DNA of 64,000 nt, taken from Clostridiaceae bacterium (lineage in GTDB: Bacteria; Bacillota; Clostridia; Lachnospirales; Lachnospiraceae). The notes under the pieces were generated by a model. The model did no database searches. It was not told the DNA's origin and was given only the letters and a program-made list of their open reading frames with translations. The stretch spans positions 62,001-126,000 of the forward strand of contig CAJTGE010000008.1 of assembly GCA_910575795.1 (NCBI GenBank), in the 5' to 3' direction. Below, in pieces: positions 41,914-50,563 of this stretch. Numbering within the stretch: position 1 is the first letter of the stretch; every line of letters begins with the position of its first letter. Both the position numbers and the translations under genes were made by a program.

Positions 41914-42126
41914 TGATGTCATGATGTCGGGGTCAAAAGGTCTTTTGGCCCCTTTGATACCGGATTGCTCCGTACTTTGTGCTCCCGCAATCCTCAAAAA
42001 CATTCAAAATCCACCCTGATCGGGCTCTTTTTTCCTGTTTTTGGCGGGTCCCAGGTTCAAAAATCCTCCTCCAGGCGAGCTTGTATCGGATTTTAGACCT
42101 TTTGGCCCTGGTATCATGTCATGAAC
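41914..42126. repeat. ~210-bp element with imperfect terminal inverted repeats
   Basis: The left end TCATGATGTCGGGGTCAAAA continues to AGGTC; the right end GACCTTTTGGCCCTGGTATC continues to ATGTCATGA. They form an imperfect inverted repeat of about 28 bp. The interior has no gene. It occupies the middle of the ~580-bp gap between the PAQR gene and the pseudouridine synthase gene; the rest of that gap shows nothing definite. Confidence 0.5.
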
Positions 42127-42319
42127 TTAAGAAAATATTTTTTACATTTCAGATATACCAAGATAAACGCGTATAGATTCATGGCCCGCCAATAACGCAG
42201 CCAGCGGCCTTCTCCGCAATAAACCGCATCACACCCCGCCGCCCGGTTCCTAAAATTCAGTAAATCGCCTGTAAACAGCAACTTTTCGATGTCATACTTA
42301 CACGCATAAAGGATGTTAT

Positions 42320-43114
42320 ATGGTTAAAATATTTTACGAAGATTCCGATATCCTGGTAGTGGAAAAGCCGCCCGGCCTGGATTCCCAAACCGGCCGCGGC
42401 TTTGACCCGGATATGGTGAGCGAAATAAAGAATTACCTCAGGTTATCCACAGGGATGTCAACAAAAACCGCGGGAAAGGGTGGAGAACCTTATGTGGGAG
42501 TTATCCACAGGCTTGATAAACCGGTTGGGGGGATTATGGTATATGCAAAGAACCCAAAGAGCGCGGCCTCGCTCAGCCGGCAGGTTCAGGACGGAAGGCT
42601 GAGAAAGAGATATCAGGCGGCAGTTTGTGGAAAACCTGTGGATATTGTGGATAATTATGTGGATTATCTGTTGAGAGACGGAAAAACGAATCGCTCTGTT
42701 GTTGTGGATAAGGAAACTCCGGGGAGCAAATGCGCGAGGCTGAAGTACCGGACACTCTGGAACATGGATGTGGAGGATCCGCAGAGCGGACAGCCTCTCA
42801 CCGTTTCTCTGGTGGAAATCGAGCTTCTGACAGGCCGCCATCACCAGATCCGGGCGCAGTTTGCCGCGCATGGGACGCCGCTTTTCGGAGATGCAAAGTA
42901 TAATCCTCTGTGGGGCGGCGCGCTGCCGTTTCCGGGAGGGGAAAAGCGGCAAAAGGGGATACATGAAGGCCCAAAACGCCGCGGCAGGCTGGCCCTATGC
43001 TCTGTATACCTCGCGTTTGAGCATCCGGAGACGGGAAAGGCGATGGAGTTCACACACAGTCCGGAGGATGCCGTCTTTGAAGGGCCGGGAGGCGAAGCGG
43101 ATCAGACGGTATAG
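42320..43114 (+). CDS. RluA-family pseudouridine synthase
   Basis: 264 aa. It isomerises uridine to pseudouridine in RNA. Motif I IHRLDKPVGGIMVYAK contains the catalytic aspartate; LRKRYQAAVCG, LLTGRHHQIRAQFAAHGTPLFGDAKY and LALCSVYLAFEHPETGK are further conserved blocks. There is no N-terminal S4 domain, so it belongs to the short RluA group; the RNA target is unknown. An EDSDILVVEKPPGL opening is typical. The ribosome binding site (AAAGGATG) is moderate. Confidence 0.92.
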   Translation: MVKIFYEDSDILVVEKPPGLDSQTGRGFDPDMVSEIKNYLRLSTGMSTKTAGKGGEPYVGVIHRLDKPVGGIMVYAKNPKSAASLSRQVQDGRLRKRYQAAVCGKPVDIVDNYVDYLLRDGKTNRSVVVDKETPGSKCARLKYRTLWNMDVEDPQSGQPLTVSLVEIELLTGRHHQIRAQFAAHGTPLFGDAKYNPLWGGALPFPGGEKRQKGIHEGPKRRGRLALCSVYLAFEHPETGKAMEFTHSPEDAVFEGPGGEADQTV

Positions 43115-43177
43115 CCGGAGGAGGCAGTTACAGGGGGATATGGGTAAGGAACTGTCCGGAAATAACCTGTGAATAGT

Positions 43178-43296
43178 GCGCGGTATATTTGGGCCAAATT
43201 CACTTAACGCAGCCCGCTGCGCCGCGTTCATTTGGCCCAAATCTCCCACAAAGTGGCGCGCACAGCTACCAGAAAGCAATTTTTAAATACGCTCTA
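43178..43296. repeat. Palindromic element family A, copy lacking one end
   Basis: Reverse complement of the 55.4-kb copy from its TAGAGCG end through the two inner palindromes to ACCGCG, where homology stops. Inner stems differ between copies in a paired manner (TTTGGGCC/GGCCCAAA here, TTTGTGCC/GGCACAAA there; GCAGC/GCTGC here, GTAG/CTAC there). Its outer end directly precedes the acyP ribosome binding site. Confidence 0.8.
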
Positions 43297-43307
43297 AGGA
43301 GATCAGG

Positions 43308-43583
43308 ATGAAGATACGAAAACATGTTTATTTCAGCGGAGCGGTACAGGGCGTGGGGTTTCGCTGCCGCGCCCGTTATACAGCCGAGAGCCTGGGCCTT
43401 ACGGGCTGGGTAAAAAACCTGCCGGACGGCCGGGTGGAGATGGAGGTCCAGGGAGACAGGGCGTCTATGGAAAGGCTTATGTCAGAGCTGGAAAACGGCC
43501 GTTTTATCCGCATTGCAGATGTGGAAGAGCAGGAGATTGCCTGTCTGGAGCGGGAAAGCCGTTTTCGCATTGCTGGATATTAA
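43308..43583 (+). CDS. acyP: Acylphosphatase
   Basis: 91 aa, normal length. It hydrolyses acyl phosphates such as carbamoyl phosphate in the cytoplasm. The active-site loop GAVQGVGFRCRARYTA contains the conserved arginine and LTGWVKNLPDGRVE the conserved asparagine. KHVYFSG opening and a final FRIAGY are typical. Start ATG at 43308 with AAGGAG, which abuts the end of the family A element. Confidence 0.94.
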   Translation: MKIRKHVYFSGAVQGVGFRCRARYTAESLGLTGWVKNLPDGRVEMEVQGDRASMERLMSELENGRFIRIADVEEQEIACLERESRFRIAGY

Positions 43584-43708
43584 TGACAGAAGAAAAAAGA
43601 ATATTTTTTTTGAATCGGCCAATAATAGTTGCTGTACGAAAGAAGTACAAAACACAAATGGGCCAGCCCATGGGTAAGCTCCTTAATAGACAAAAGAGAA
43701 GCTTACAG

Positions 43709-43778
43709 AAGGAAGCTGCAGAGACGGGACAGGCGTGGTAAGACGCCGAATGCCCGCCTTTGCAGCTTTTCCTTTTTC
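43709..43778 (+). terminator. Terminator downstream of acyP
   Basis: GGAAGCTGCA pairs with TGCAGCTTTTCC around an inner GGCGT/ACGCC stem, followed by TTTTT. The rest of the gap up to 43905 shows nothing further. Confidence 0.7.
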
Positions 43779-43905
43779 TGTACAGTTCCTTATACGCAAG
43801 CTTTACGGCGGCGCGGTTGAGAAGATATAACGGTTCAGAGGCTGCCTGAACTGTTGCGGAAAGATTCAGTCTCCACAGGAGATTTTTAGGAAAGCAGGTG
43901 AATGG

Positions 43906-44973
43906 ATGCCGGAATTGACCAGGAAACAGAAGAGAGCGCTTTTGACGGCAGGCGTGGGCGCAGGCGTTTATTTGAGCTTTAAATTCCTTCTCCCATTGTT
44001 TATTCCGTTTATTATCGCTTATGTCATAGCCCTGATGCTGCGCCCTATGGCGGTGTGGCTGGAGAGGCGGCTGACCTTCCGGATATGCAGCCGGAGCGTG
44101 CGGGTGCCGGTGGGCGTAATAGGGGGCGTGGAGCTTGTGCTTGTCCTGGCCGTTCTGGGCGCGGCATTTTTTACCGGGGCGAGGCGGCTGTTTATGGAGG
44201 CAAATCAGCTCGTCAATGCCGCGCCGGGCTGGATCCGCAGCTTTGACGAATGGCTGACCGGGCTCTGTCATGGTATAGAAGTATTCCTGCAGCTGCGCGA
44301 GGGCGTGCTGGTGTCTATGATGCAGGAGGTTCTCTTAGGGATGGCGGAGGCATTTAAAACCGTTGCCATGCCCAATCTGGTGTTTAATTCCGTTTCTGTG
44401 TTTCTGTCATTTATAAAAGTTGTCGTTTTTGTGGTGATACTGTTTATCGCGTCAATTCTTTCCCTGCAGGAAATGGATGAGCTGCGCGAAAGACGCTGGC
44501 ATTCCGTTTTCCACAGGGAGTTTTCGCTGCTTCGCAGACGCCTGACACTGACCGGGAGCGCGTGGCTTAAGACGCAGGCGGCGCTCCTGTTTTTGACCTC
44601 CTGCCTGTGCATACTTACCCTGATTGCTATTAACAATCCGTATTATATCACAGCCGGAATCGGAATCGGGGTATTTGACGCCCTGCCGATTTTTGGCACG
44701 GGGACCATTTTAATCCCATGGGGGATTTTTCTTCTTTTGCAGAAGAAATGGTATCAGGGACTGATGCTTCTGGGGCTGTACCTGATCTGCTATTTTATGA
44801 GAGAATTTCTGGAGGCCAGGATGATGGGAAAGAAAATGGGACTTTCGCCGCTGGAAACGCTGGCCTCCATGTATGCGGGACTGAAACTTTTTGGCGCCCT
44901 GGGCGTGATTCTGGGCCCCGTGGGACTTTTGCTGATAGAGGATCTGGTGGAGGAGTATGAGAGGGATGAATGA
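43906..44973 (+). CDS. AI-2E family transporter-like membrane protein (YtvI type)
   Basis: 355 aa with seven or eight membrane segments. The family pattern is clear: FLLPLFIPFIIAYVIALMLRPMAVWLERR at the start, a soluble middle (about 95-190), LKTQAALLFLTSCLCILTL, then FDALPIFGTGTILIPWGIF and LEARMMGKKMGLSPLETLASMYAGLKLFG. AI-2E/UPF0118 proteins include TqsA, sodium-proton antiporters and the sporulation protein YtvI; Clostridia usually carry the YtvI-like branch. No substrate can be assigned. AGCAGGTG is the ribosome binding site. The soluble middle is followed by a polar EMDELRERR stretch. Confidence 0.8.
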   Translation: MPELTRKQKRALLTAGVGAGVYLSFKFLLPLFIPFIIAYVIALMLRPMAVWLERRLTFRICSRSVRVPVGVIGGVELVLVLAVLGAAFFTGARRLFMEANQLVNAAPGWIRSFDEWLTGLCHGIEVFLQLREGVLVSMMQEVLLGMAEAFKTVAMPNLVFNSVSVFLSFIKVVVFVVILFIASILSLQEMDELRERRWHSVFHREFSLLRRRLTLTGSAWLKTQAALLFLTSCLCILTLIAINNPYYITAGIGIGVFDALPIFGTGTILIPWGIFLLLQKKWYQGLMLLGLYLICYFMREFLEARMMGKKMGLSPLETLASMYAGLKLFGALGVILGPVGLLLIEDLVEEYERDE

Positions 44974-45018
44974 AAAGGATAGAATACGGGAATGTAACGC
45001 TTCAGAGTGGCTGTGGTT

Positions 45019-45182
45019 GTTACTGTTCACACACCAGCCAATCCGAGGTGTTTTTTGTGAGTGCAGCGCAGCGAAAGTCACAGAAAACCCGAGGGTAGCA
45101 GCGCCAAACCGCATTTTTTGCGGTTTGTGTGCATCGCGAAGCGTGTTGTTGGACACAGCCCGGCAGGGGTGTGAACAGTAAC
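45019..45182. repeat. Palindromic element family B, copy 1 (164 bp)
   Basis: Terminal inverted repeats GTTACTGTTCACAC / GTGTGAACAGTAAC. The interior has GAGGTGTTTTTTGTGAG, an AAACCGCA/TGCGGTTT hairpin and GCGAAGCGTG. It is an inverted near-copy of 60857-61039. No protein. Confidence 0.8.
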
Positions 45183-45277
45183 ATGAGGTTTGCGCGGCAG
45201 CAATAAAAAAGGAAAAGTGGAGAAAAGAGCCGGGGCGTGATAAAATAGAGAAAAAGGTGAGGAACGGAGGTTTTATC

Positions 45278-45967
45278 GTGAAATTGTATCGTCAGGAATC
45301 TGAAGATTTAACAGCGCGGCCGCCGAAGGCGGATTCAAAGGATATGGTATCCCATATGAAATGCCTGTGGGCCGATCGGCGTCCCGGTATTCTCGACCGG
45401 AAGCCGGGGATGGATTTTGCTGTGCTCGTGCCTCTGATTGAAAAGGACGGGGAATTCCATATACTTTTTGAGGTGCGCTCGCCAAAGCTGAAAAGCCAGC
45501 CCGGCGAGGTATGCTTTCCCGGCGGCGCGGTGGAGGCCGGGGAAAGCAGGAGGGAAGCGGCTGTGCGGGAGACTGTGGAGGAGCTTTTGGCAGACAAAAG
45601 CCAGATCGAAATCCTGGCCCCGCTGGATGTGCTGATAACGCCGTCCGGCCAGATGGCGCATCCCTTTCTGGCTGTGCTGCGCGGGTATGAGGGAGGTTTT
45701 TCAGAGGATGAGGTGGAGCGCGTTTTTACCGTCTCTCTCGGCTGGTTTGCCGCGCATGAGCCGGAAGAACATATCGCAGACGTCGTGACAGAGCCAGGGG
45801 AGGACTTTCCCTTTGAGCTTGTCCCGGGCGGGCGCGCATACCGCTGGCGGAAAGGGGAATACAGAGTGCTGTTTTACAGGAATGAGGAGGCCGTGATTTG
45901 GGGGATGACGGCCAAAATTCTTCATTCGTTTATTCAGATGTACAGGGAGGCGGGGATTGGGATTTAA
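45278..45967 (+). CDS. NUDIX hydrolase, CoA pyrophosphatase-like
   Basis: 229 aa from a GTG at 45278 with GGAGG eight bases upstream (an upstream GTG at 45257 is possible). The NUDIX box is GGAVEAGESRREAAVRETVEEL. The preceding LKSQPGEVCFPGG matches the UPF0035-type motif of CoA pyrophosphatases (NudL/YeaB), which split CoA and its derivatives into 4'-phosphopantetheine and ADP. AVLVPLIEKDGEFHILFEVRS opens the fold. Cytoplasmic and Mg-dependent by family. It stands alone between a family B element and the GntR gene. Confidence 0.85.
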   Translation: MKLYRQESEDLTARPPKADSKDMVSHMKCLWADRRPGILDRKPGMDFAVLVPLIEKDGEFHILFEVRSPKLKSQPGEVCFPGGAVEAGESRREAAVRETVEELLADKSQIEILAPLDVLITPSGQMAHPFLAVLRGYEGGFSEDEVERVFTVSLGWFAAHEPEEHIADVVTEPGEDFPFELVPGGRAYRWRKGEYRVLFYRNEEAVIWGMTAKILHSFIQMYREAGIGI

Positions 45968-46108
45968 ATCCATAAAAATCACATTACGGCTGCATAATAG
46001 AATCTTTATTGCCATAAAAGGCAAATTGGTGATATAATTTTAGTAATGAATCCTGCATTTGGAATACAAAAGGCAGGGAGAGCAAAAGCAGAATGGAGTT
46101 ACAGACAG

Positions 46109-46759
46109 ATGAGGGGTTACGGAAAGGTATCCAGTGTATCGAGGGTGTCATTGGCTGAGCAGGTGTATCAGAATCTGGTAGATTCAATAGCGAGCGGAGA
46201 TTTGCCGGCGGGAACCGAGCTGAAGGAGCAGCATTTGGCAAAACAAATGAATGTAAGCGCGACCCCTGTGAGAGAGGCGCTCCGGCGTTTGGCGAGCGAC
46301 GGGCTGGTTGAGACGGTTCCATATCATGGGGCTGTGGTCCGTACATTAAATCAAAAAGAAATACAGGAGGCTTACGCATGCAGGGAGGCTCTGGAACGTC
46401 TGGCAGTCAGGGAGGCTGTTCACCGGCTGAACGAGAGAGATATTGATTATTTGTATCAGCTAATTGAGGAATTCGACGCGGCAAAAGGAGTTCTTGAAGT
46501 CTCGGAGGCCAGCCAGAAATTCGATGAGTATATATATCACCTGTCAGGAAATGAGACTCTCTGTAAATTGCTGGGCATGCTGAAAGGAGTGATCAGCAGG
46601 GACCGCAAATATTCTTCCAGCAGTGTGGAACGCCAGAAAGAGATTGTGAAGGAACACAGGGAGATTGTGGATGCACTGAAGCAGAGGGAAGCAGAAAGAG
46701 CGCAGGATGCGGTCTCCGAGCACATCCGCAATGGGCGGAAATATATTGAAAACAAATAA
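46109..46759 (+). CDS. GntR-family (FadR/FCD type) transcriptional regulator
   Basis: 216 aa from the ATG at 46109. Winged-helix domain (about 10-75) with SLAEQVYQNLVDSIASGDL, LAKQMNVSATPVREALRRLASDGLVE and VVRTL; then an all-helical FCD ligand domain with ACREALERLAVREAV and EHREIVDALKQRE plus HIRNG. FCD regulators sense small carboxylates or sugar acids. The gene sits just upstream of an aminopeptidase-like gene whose promoter carries a 12-bp palindrome, a plausible operator for it. An earlier ATG (46046) lacks a ribosome binding site. Confidence 0.88.
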   Translation: MRGYGKVSSVSRVSLAEQVYQNLVDSIASGDLPAGTELKEQHLAKQMNVSATPVREALRRLASDGLVETVPYHGAVVRTLNQKEIQEAYACREALERLAVREAVHRLNERDIDYLYQLIEEFDAAKGVLEVSEASQKFDEYIYHLSGNETLCKLLGMLKGVISRDRKYSSSSVERQKEIVKEHREIVDALKQREAERAQDAVSEHIRNGRKYIENK

Positions 46760-46897
46760 AGTGCATAGAATAAGGTTACGGTTCGCAGGACGGCTGTTTT
46801 TCGGCCAGGCTGTGAGCCGTAACTTTTTTTGCAGTTTAGCTCCGCTGTCTGCGATATTTGATGACAAAAACCGGATGAAGGCCGCGCCGCATTCTTC

Positions 46898-46947
46898 TTG
46901 ACATAAAAACGGGATTATTATATAATATATCATACATTCTATAGAAT
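46898..46947 (+). promoter_or_regulatory. Consensus promoter plus palindromic operator candidate
   Basis: TTGACA (46898-46903), 17-bp spacer, TATAAT (46921-46926): a perfect SigmaA promoter. The exact palindrome ATTCTATAGAAT at 46936-46947 covers the predicted start site, where a repressor would block transcription. The GntR protein encoded just upstream is the obvious candidate. Confidence 0.75.
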
Positions 46948-46971
46948 ATACAATATGTCAAGGAGGGGGAT

Positions 46972-47940
46972 ATGACGAATTTTTACATGTCAAGAGGGGC
47001 AAGTAAGGTAATTAATACCTGTGTCAAGGTAAAAGAGGGGGAGCAGGTGCTGCTCATAACGGAGTTGTCGCATCTCAGCATTGCGCAGGCCCTGGCATCG
47101 GAAGTCTATCGGGTTGGCGCGGAACCGGCGCTGTGTATAATGGAACCGCGTAAACGGGATGGGGAGGAACCGCCAAAGGATATTGCGGCTGCGATGAAAG
47201 CCAGCGATGTCTTCTTCTCGATCGTTGGAAAATCGATCACGCACACACAGGCAGTAAAGACAGCGCTTTCGGAAGGCGCCAGGGGATTGGTACTGACTGG
47301 TTTTACAGAAGAGATGATGATGAGAGGAGGTATTGAAGGTGATTTTGAAGCGCTGAAACCAATTTGTATCGGGATGGCGCAGGCTATGGCCGGAGCGGAA
47401 ACGATCGTTTTAACTTCGCCAAGCGGAACACATCTGGAATATTCGGCAAAGGGGCGCCGGGGAAACCATTTTTACTGCATGGTGGAGAAGGGAGAGTTTT
47501 CAACATTCCCGGCTGTGGAGGCGAATGTCTCGCCGCTGGAGGGAACCGCGAACGGAGTTATTGTGGCAGACGCAAGTATTCCGTACATTGGGATTGGCGT
47601 GTTAGAAGAGCCGGTAACTTTGATTGTGGAAAACGGGCGTATCGTCGATATTTCCGGAGGCAGGCAGGCTAAGATGCTGGCTGATGATTTGAAGGCAAAA
47701 CGGGATCCGAATGTATACAATATTGCGGAACATGGCGTTGGTTTAAATACGCACTGCCGTTTTTGCGGATTTATGTTAGAGGATGAGGGGGTGTTTGGGA
47801 GCTGCCATATTGGAATTGGCGCCAGTATTACATTGGGAGGAAATGTGAAAGCAAGCTGCCATTATGATGTGATTATGAAAAACGGAACGATCGTTGCAGA
47901 TAGCAGAATATTGATGGAGAATGGGATTGTCAGGCTGTAG
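46972..47940 (+). CDS. Leucyl aminopeptidase/NicX-like metalloenzyme (M29-related)
   Basis: 322 aa. The N-terminal half is a helical/Rossmann-like part (VKEGEQVLLITELSHL, ASDVFFSIVGKSITHTQA). The C-terminal half has family blocks VIVADASIPYIGIGVLEEP, VENGRIVDISGG, DPNVYNIAEHGVGLN, EDEGVFGSCHIGIGAS and ASCHYDVIM with conserved Glu/His metal ligands. The superfamily includes M29 aminopeptidases and the 2,5-dihydroxypyridine dioxygenase NicX, so peptide or aromatic-ring substrates are both possible. AAGGAGGGGG is the ribosome binding site. The remnant of an M24 peptidase gene follows. Confidence 0.8.
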   Translation: MTNFYMSRGASKVINTCVKVKEGEQVLLITELSHLSIAQALASEVYRVGAEPALCIMEPRKRDGEEPPKDIAAAMKASDVFFSIVGKSITHTQAVKTALSEGARGLVLTGFTEEMMMRGGIEGDFEALKPICIGMAQAMAGAETIVLTSPSGTHLEYSAKGRRGNHFYCMVEKGEFSTFPAVEANVSPLEGTANGVIVADASIPYIGIGVLEEPVTLIVENGRIVDISGGRQAKMLADDLKAKRDPNVYNIAEHGVGLNTHCRFCGFMLEDEGVFGSCHIGIGASITLGGNVKASCHYDVIMKNGTIVADSRILMENGIVRL

Positions 47941-48146
47941 CCCGGCCTGGAGGTGTTTTTAAAATCATTCCCGCCCTCTGAACGCCCCGCCTTGCGGTAT
48001 GTTTGGCAGGGACAGGCGCGCTGGCCGGATGGGGCGGTAAGCTTACTGAATGGAAAAGGCATTGTCTATATGATTACCCATGCGTGTCCAATTTTCTGCA
48101 AACTTACTGATAGGCACGCTGGAACCGCTCCTGTGCGGAATCATGA

Positions 48147-48671
48147 ATGAAGCGGTCAAGATGGCGGATCCGTCTTCCGGTTCGGTTATGCGCGCGGAAG
48201 ACGGGGCGCTTTTGGGAAATTTCCCCTTTATGGGAGGCATTGTGGCAGAGGGGGCCGGATTTCAGCCACGGTACCGGCCTCGGCGTCGGATATGTATTGA
48301 ATGTCCATGAGCGGCCCAACGGCCTCCTTTGGAAGATCGTGCCGGAGAGGCAGGACAGCGCGGTGATCGAACCGGGCATGATTTGTTCCGTGGAACCGGG
48401 TATGTACTTTGAAGGAAGATTTGGAACCCGGACAGAAAACCTGATTCTCTGTGCGCCGGATAAGAAAAACGAGTATGGACAGTTCCTCCGCTTTGAATTT
48501 TTGACCTGGGCGCCCATTGATTTGGATGCCATTGACACCGGATTTATGGATGAGCAGGATATAAAACGGTTAAATGCATATCATAAGGAGGTTTATCAGA
48601 AGATTTCCCCATTCCTCAGCGAGGAGGAAAAAACGTGGCTTAAAGAGGCTGCCAGAGAAATCAGTGGTTGA
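48147..48671 (+). pseudogene. C-terminal remnant of an M24 (Xaa-Pro) aminopeptidase gene
   Basis: From about 48230 the frame reads EALWQRGPDFSHGTGLGVGY, LNVHERPNG, VIEPGMICSVEPGMYFEG and TENLILC, the second half of a creatinase/prolidase-fold peptidase, ending with the usual C-terminal helix (LSEEEKTWLKEAAR). The metal-binding Asp residues and N-terminal domain are absent. Upstream (47941-48230) nothing joins cleanly; a different frame at 48080-48310 is unexplained. The gene is 5'-truncated and probably dead. Confidence 0.75.
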
Positions 48672-48730
48672 CAAACCGCCCATCCTGACGTAAAATCAGC
48701 TTACCAAAGTCAAATCACATATAAAATTAC

Positions 48731-49024
48731 GGCGATGAAGGGGATTAGTAGATTCTTACACACTTCCAGAGAGGAAACCGCTGGTGCGAGGTTTCCGTGT
48801 CCATGAGGATGGAACCGGCCCCTGAGCCATACATGAAGATGTATCGTATACCGGCGTTAACGGAAATTGAGTGAACCGGAAATGAGTTCGGGCTGTCTGA
48901 ACAGCCGCCGGGCCGCAGAGAGGTGTGTGCGGCAGGTTCCGGTTAAACAGGGTGGTACCGCCGAAGTTTAAGCCATTCGGTCCCTTTGATCGCGATGATT
49001 CAGAGGGATCGGGTGGCTTTTTTA
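48731..49024 (+). promoter_or_regulatory. T-box leader of proS
   Basis: Starts with the usual GCGATGAAGGGGATTAGTAG stem. A specifier hairpin region follows, with GGAACCGGCCCCTGAGCC, which offers a proline codon. The T-box AGGGTGGTACCG is at 48949-48960 and the terminator (GCCATTCGGTCCCT / AGGGATCGGGTGGC then TTTTTT) at 48972-49023. Uncharged tRNA-Pro binding would prevent termination and raise ProS. Confidence 0.93.
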
Positions 49025-49114
49025 TGCACAGGGGCGCGAGAGGATCCGCTGTGGAAACGGCGCGCGGCCGGCAGTGATGTTGACGGAACAAAAGGAGCAG
49101 TCAGGAGGTTTGTC

Positions 49115-50548
49115 ATGGCAAAGGAAAAGAAGCTTGTGGAGGCGATCACATCCATGGATGTGGATTTCGCACAGTGGTATACGGATGTTGTAAAAAAGGC
49201 GGAGCTGACGGATTATTCGAGCGTAAAGGGCTGTATGGTGATTAAGCCGGCCGGGTTTGCGATCTGGGAGAATATCCAGGCGGAGCTGGACCGGAGGTTT
49301 AAGGAGACAGGGGTGGAGAATGTGTATATGCCCATGTTTATCCCTGAGAGCCTGCTTCAGAAGGAGAAGGATCATGTGGAGGGCTTTGCGCCGGAGGTGG
49401 CTTGGGTGACGCACGGCGGCCTGGAGCCGCTTCAGGAGCGGATGTGCGTGCGGCCCACGTCAGAGACGCTGTTCTGCGATTTTTATGCAAAGGATGTGCA
49501 GTCCTACCGCGATCTGCCGAAGAATTACAATCAGTGGTGTTCGGTTGTGCGCTGGGAAAAGACGACCAGGCCGTTCCTGCGCTCCAGGGAATTTTTGTGG
49601 CAGGAGGGACACACCGCGCATGCGACAGAGGAAGAGGCAGAGGAGAGGACGCAGCTTATGCTGAATGTCTATGCGGATTTCTGCGAGGAGGTCCTGGCTA
49701 TCCCCGTGGTGCGCGGGCAGAAGACGGATAAGGAAAAATTCGCGGGCGCGAAGTCAACCTTTACCATTGAGGCTATGATGCATGACGGAAAGGCGCTGCA
49801 GTCCGGCACAAGCCATAATTTCGGCGACGGCTTTGCGAGGGCGTTTAATATTCAGTACCTGGATCGCGACAATAAGCTGAAATTTATCCACCAGACGTCC
49901 TGGGGGTTAAGCACGCGCGTGATCGGGGCGCTTATCATGGTGCATGGGGATGACAGCGGGCTGGTGCTTCCGCCCAGGATTGCCCCGGTACAGGCAGTGA
50001 TTGTGCCGGTTCAGCAGAATAAGGAAGGCGTTCTTGGCAAGGCGTTTGAGCTTAAAGAGCGGCTGTCGGGCTTTAAGGTTAAGGTGGATGATACTGATAA
50101 GTCTCCGGGCTGGAAATTCAGCGAATCAGAGATGCGCGGCATTCCGGTGCGCATCGAGATCGGCCCCAGGGATATTGCGCAGAATCAGGCTGTGCTTGTG
50201 CGCCGTGATACGCATGAAAAGATTACGGTTTCGCTGGACGGGATAGAGGAGCAGCTTCGCGGCCTCCTGGATACGATACAGAGCGACATGTTTGCGCGCG
50301 CGAAGGGGCACATGGAGTCCCATACGTACGCGGCTCTGAATATGGAGGAGCTTAAGGATACGGCGGATCACAAACCGGGCTTTATAAAGGCCATGTGGTG
50401 CGGTTCGCAGGAGTGTGAGGAGAAGCTTAAGGAGGATGTGGGCATTACCTCGCGCTGCATGCCGTTCGTACAGGAGCATTTGAGCGATACCTGCGTCTGC
50501 TGCGGCAGGCCCGCGGCGAAGATGGTATATTGGGGCAAAGCGTATTAA
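49115..50548 (+). CDS. proS: Prolyl-tRNA synthetase (short, ProS type without editing insertion)
   Basis: 477 aa, the archaeal/eukaryote-like ProS architecture: class II catalytic core, anticodon-binding domain, and a C-terminal zinc-like tail ([18 protein letters not shown], ending in Tyr). Motif 2/3 regions are seen in [26 protein letters not shown] and [15 protein letters not shown]. No INS editing domain is present between motifs 2 and 3. It charges tRNA-Pro. CAGGAGG precedes the ATG at 49115. Controlled by the T-box directly upstream. Confidence 0.95.
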   Translation: MAKEKKLVEAITSMDVDFAQWYTDVVKKAELTDYSSVKGCMVIKPAGFAIWENIQAELDRRFKETGVENVYMPMFIPESLLQKEKDHVEGFAPEVAWVTHGGLEPLQERMCVRPTSETLFCDFYAKDVQSYRDLPKNYNQWCSVVRWEKTTRPFLRSREFLWQEGHTAHATEEEAEERTQLMLNVYADFCEEVLAIPVVRGQKTDKEKFAGAKSTFTIEAMMHDGKALQSGTSHNFGDGFARAFNIQYLDRDNKLKFIHQTSWGLSTRVIGALIMVHGDDSGLVLPPRIAPVQAVIVPVQQNKEGVLGKAFELKERLSGFKVKVDDTDKSPGWKFSESEMRGIPVRIEIGPRDIAQNQAVLVRRDTHEKITVSLDGIEEQLRGLLDTIQSDMFARAKGHMESHTYAALNMEELKDTADHKPGFIKAMWCGSQECEEKLKEDVGITSRCMPFVQEHLSDTCVCCGRPAAKMVYWGKAY

Positions 50549-50563
50549 GAAAGGCATACGAAG

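Noticed and set aside
45000..45182. Cys/Arg-rich ORF across the family B element
   Set aside because: The same peptide appears in the other family B copy only because the repeat is duplicated; it has no own start signal.
48080..48310. ORF before the M24 remnant as a separate gene
   Set aside because: Part of its text overlaps the remnant in another frame, no ribosome binding site and no family recognised; probably degraded sequence.
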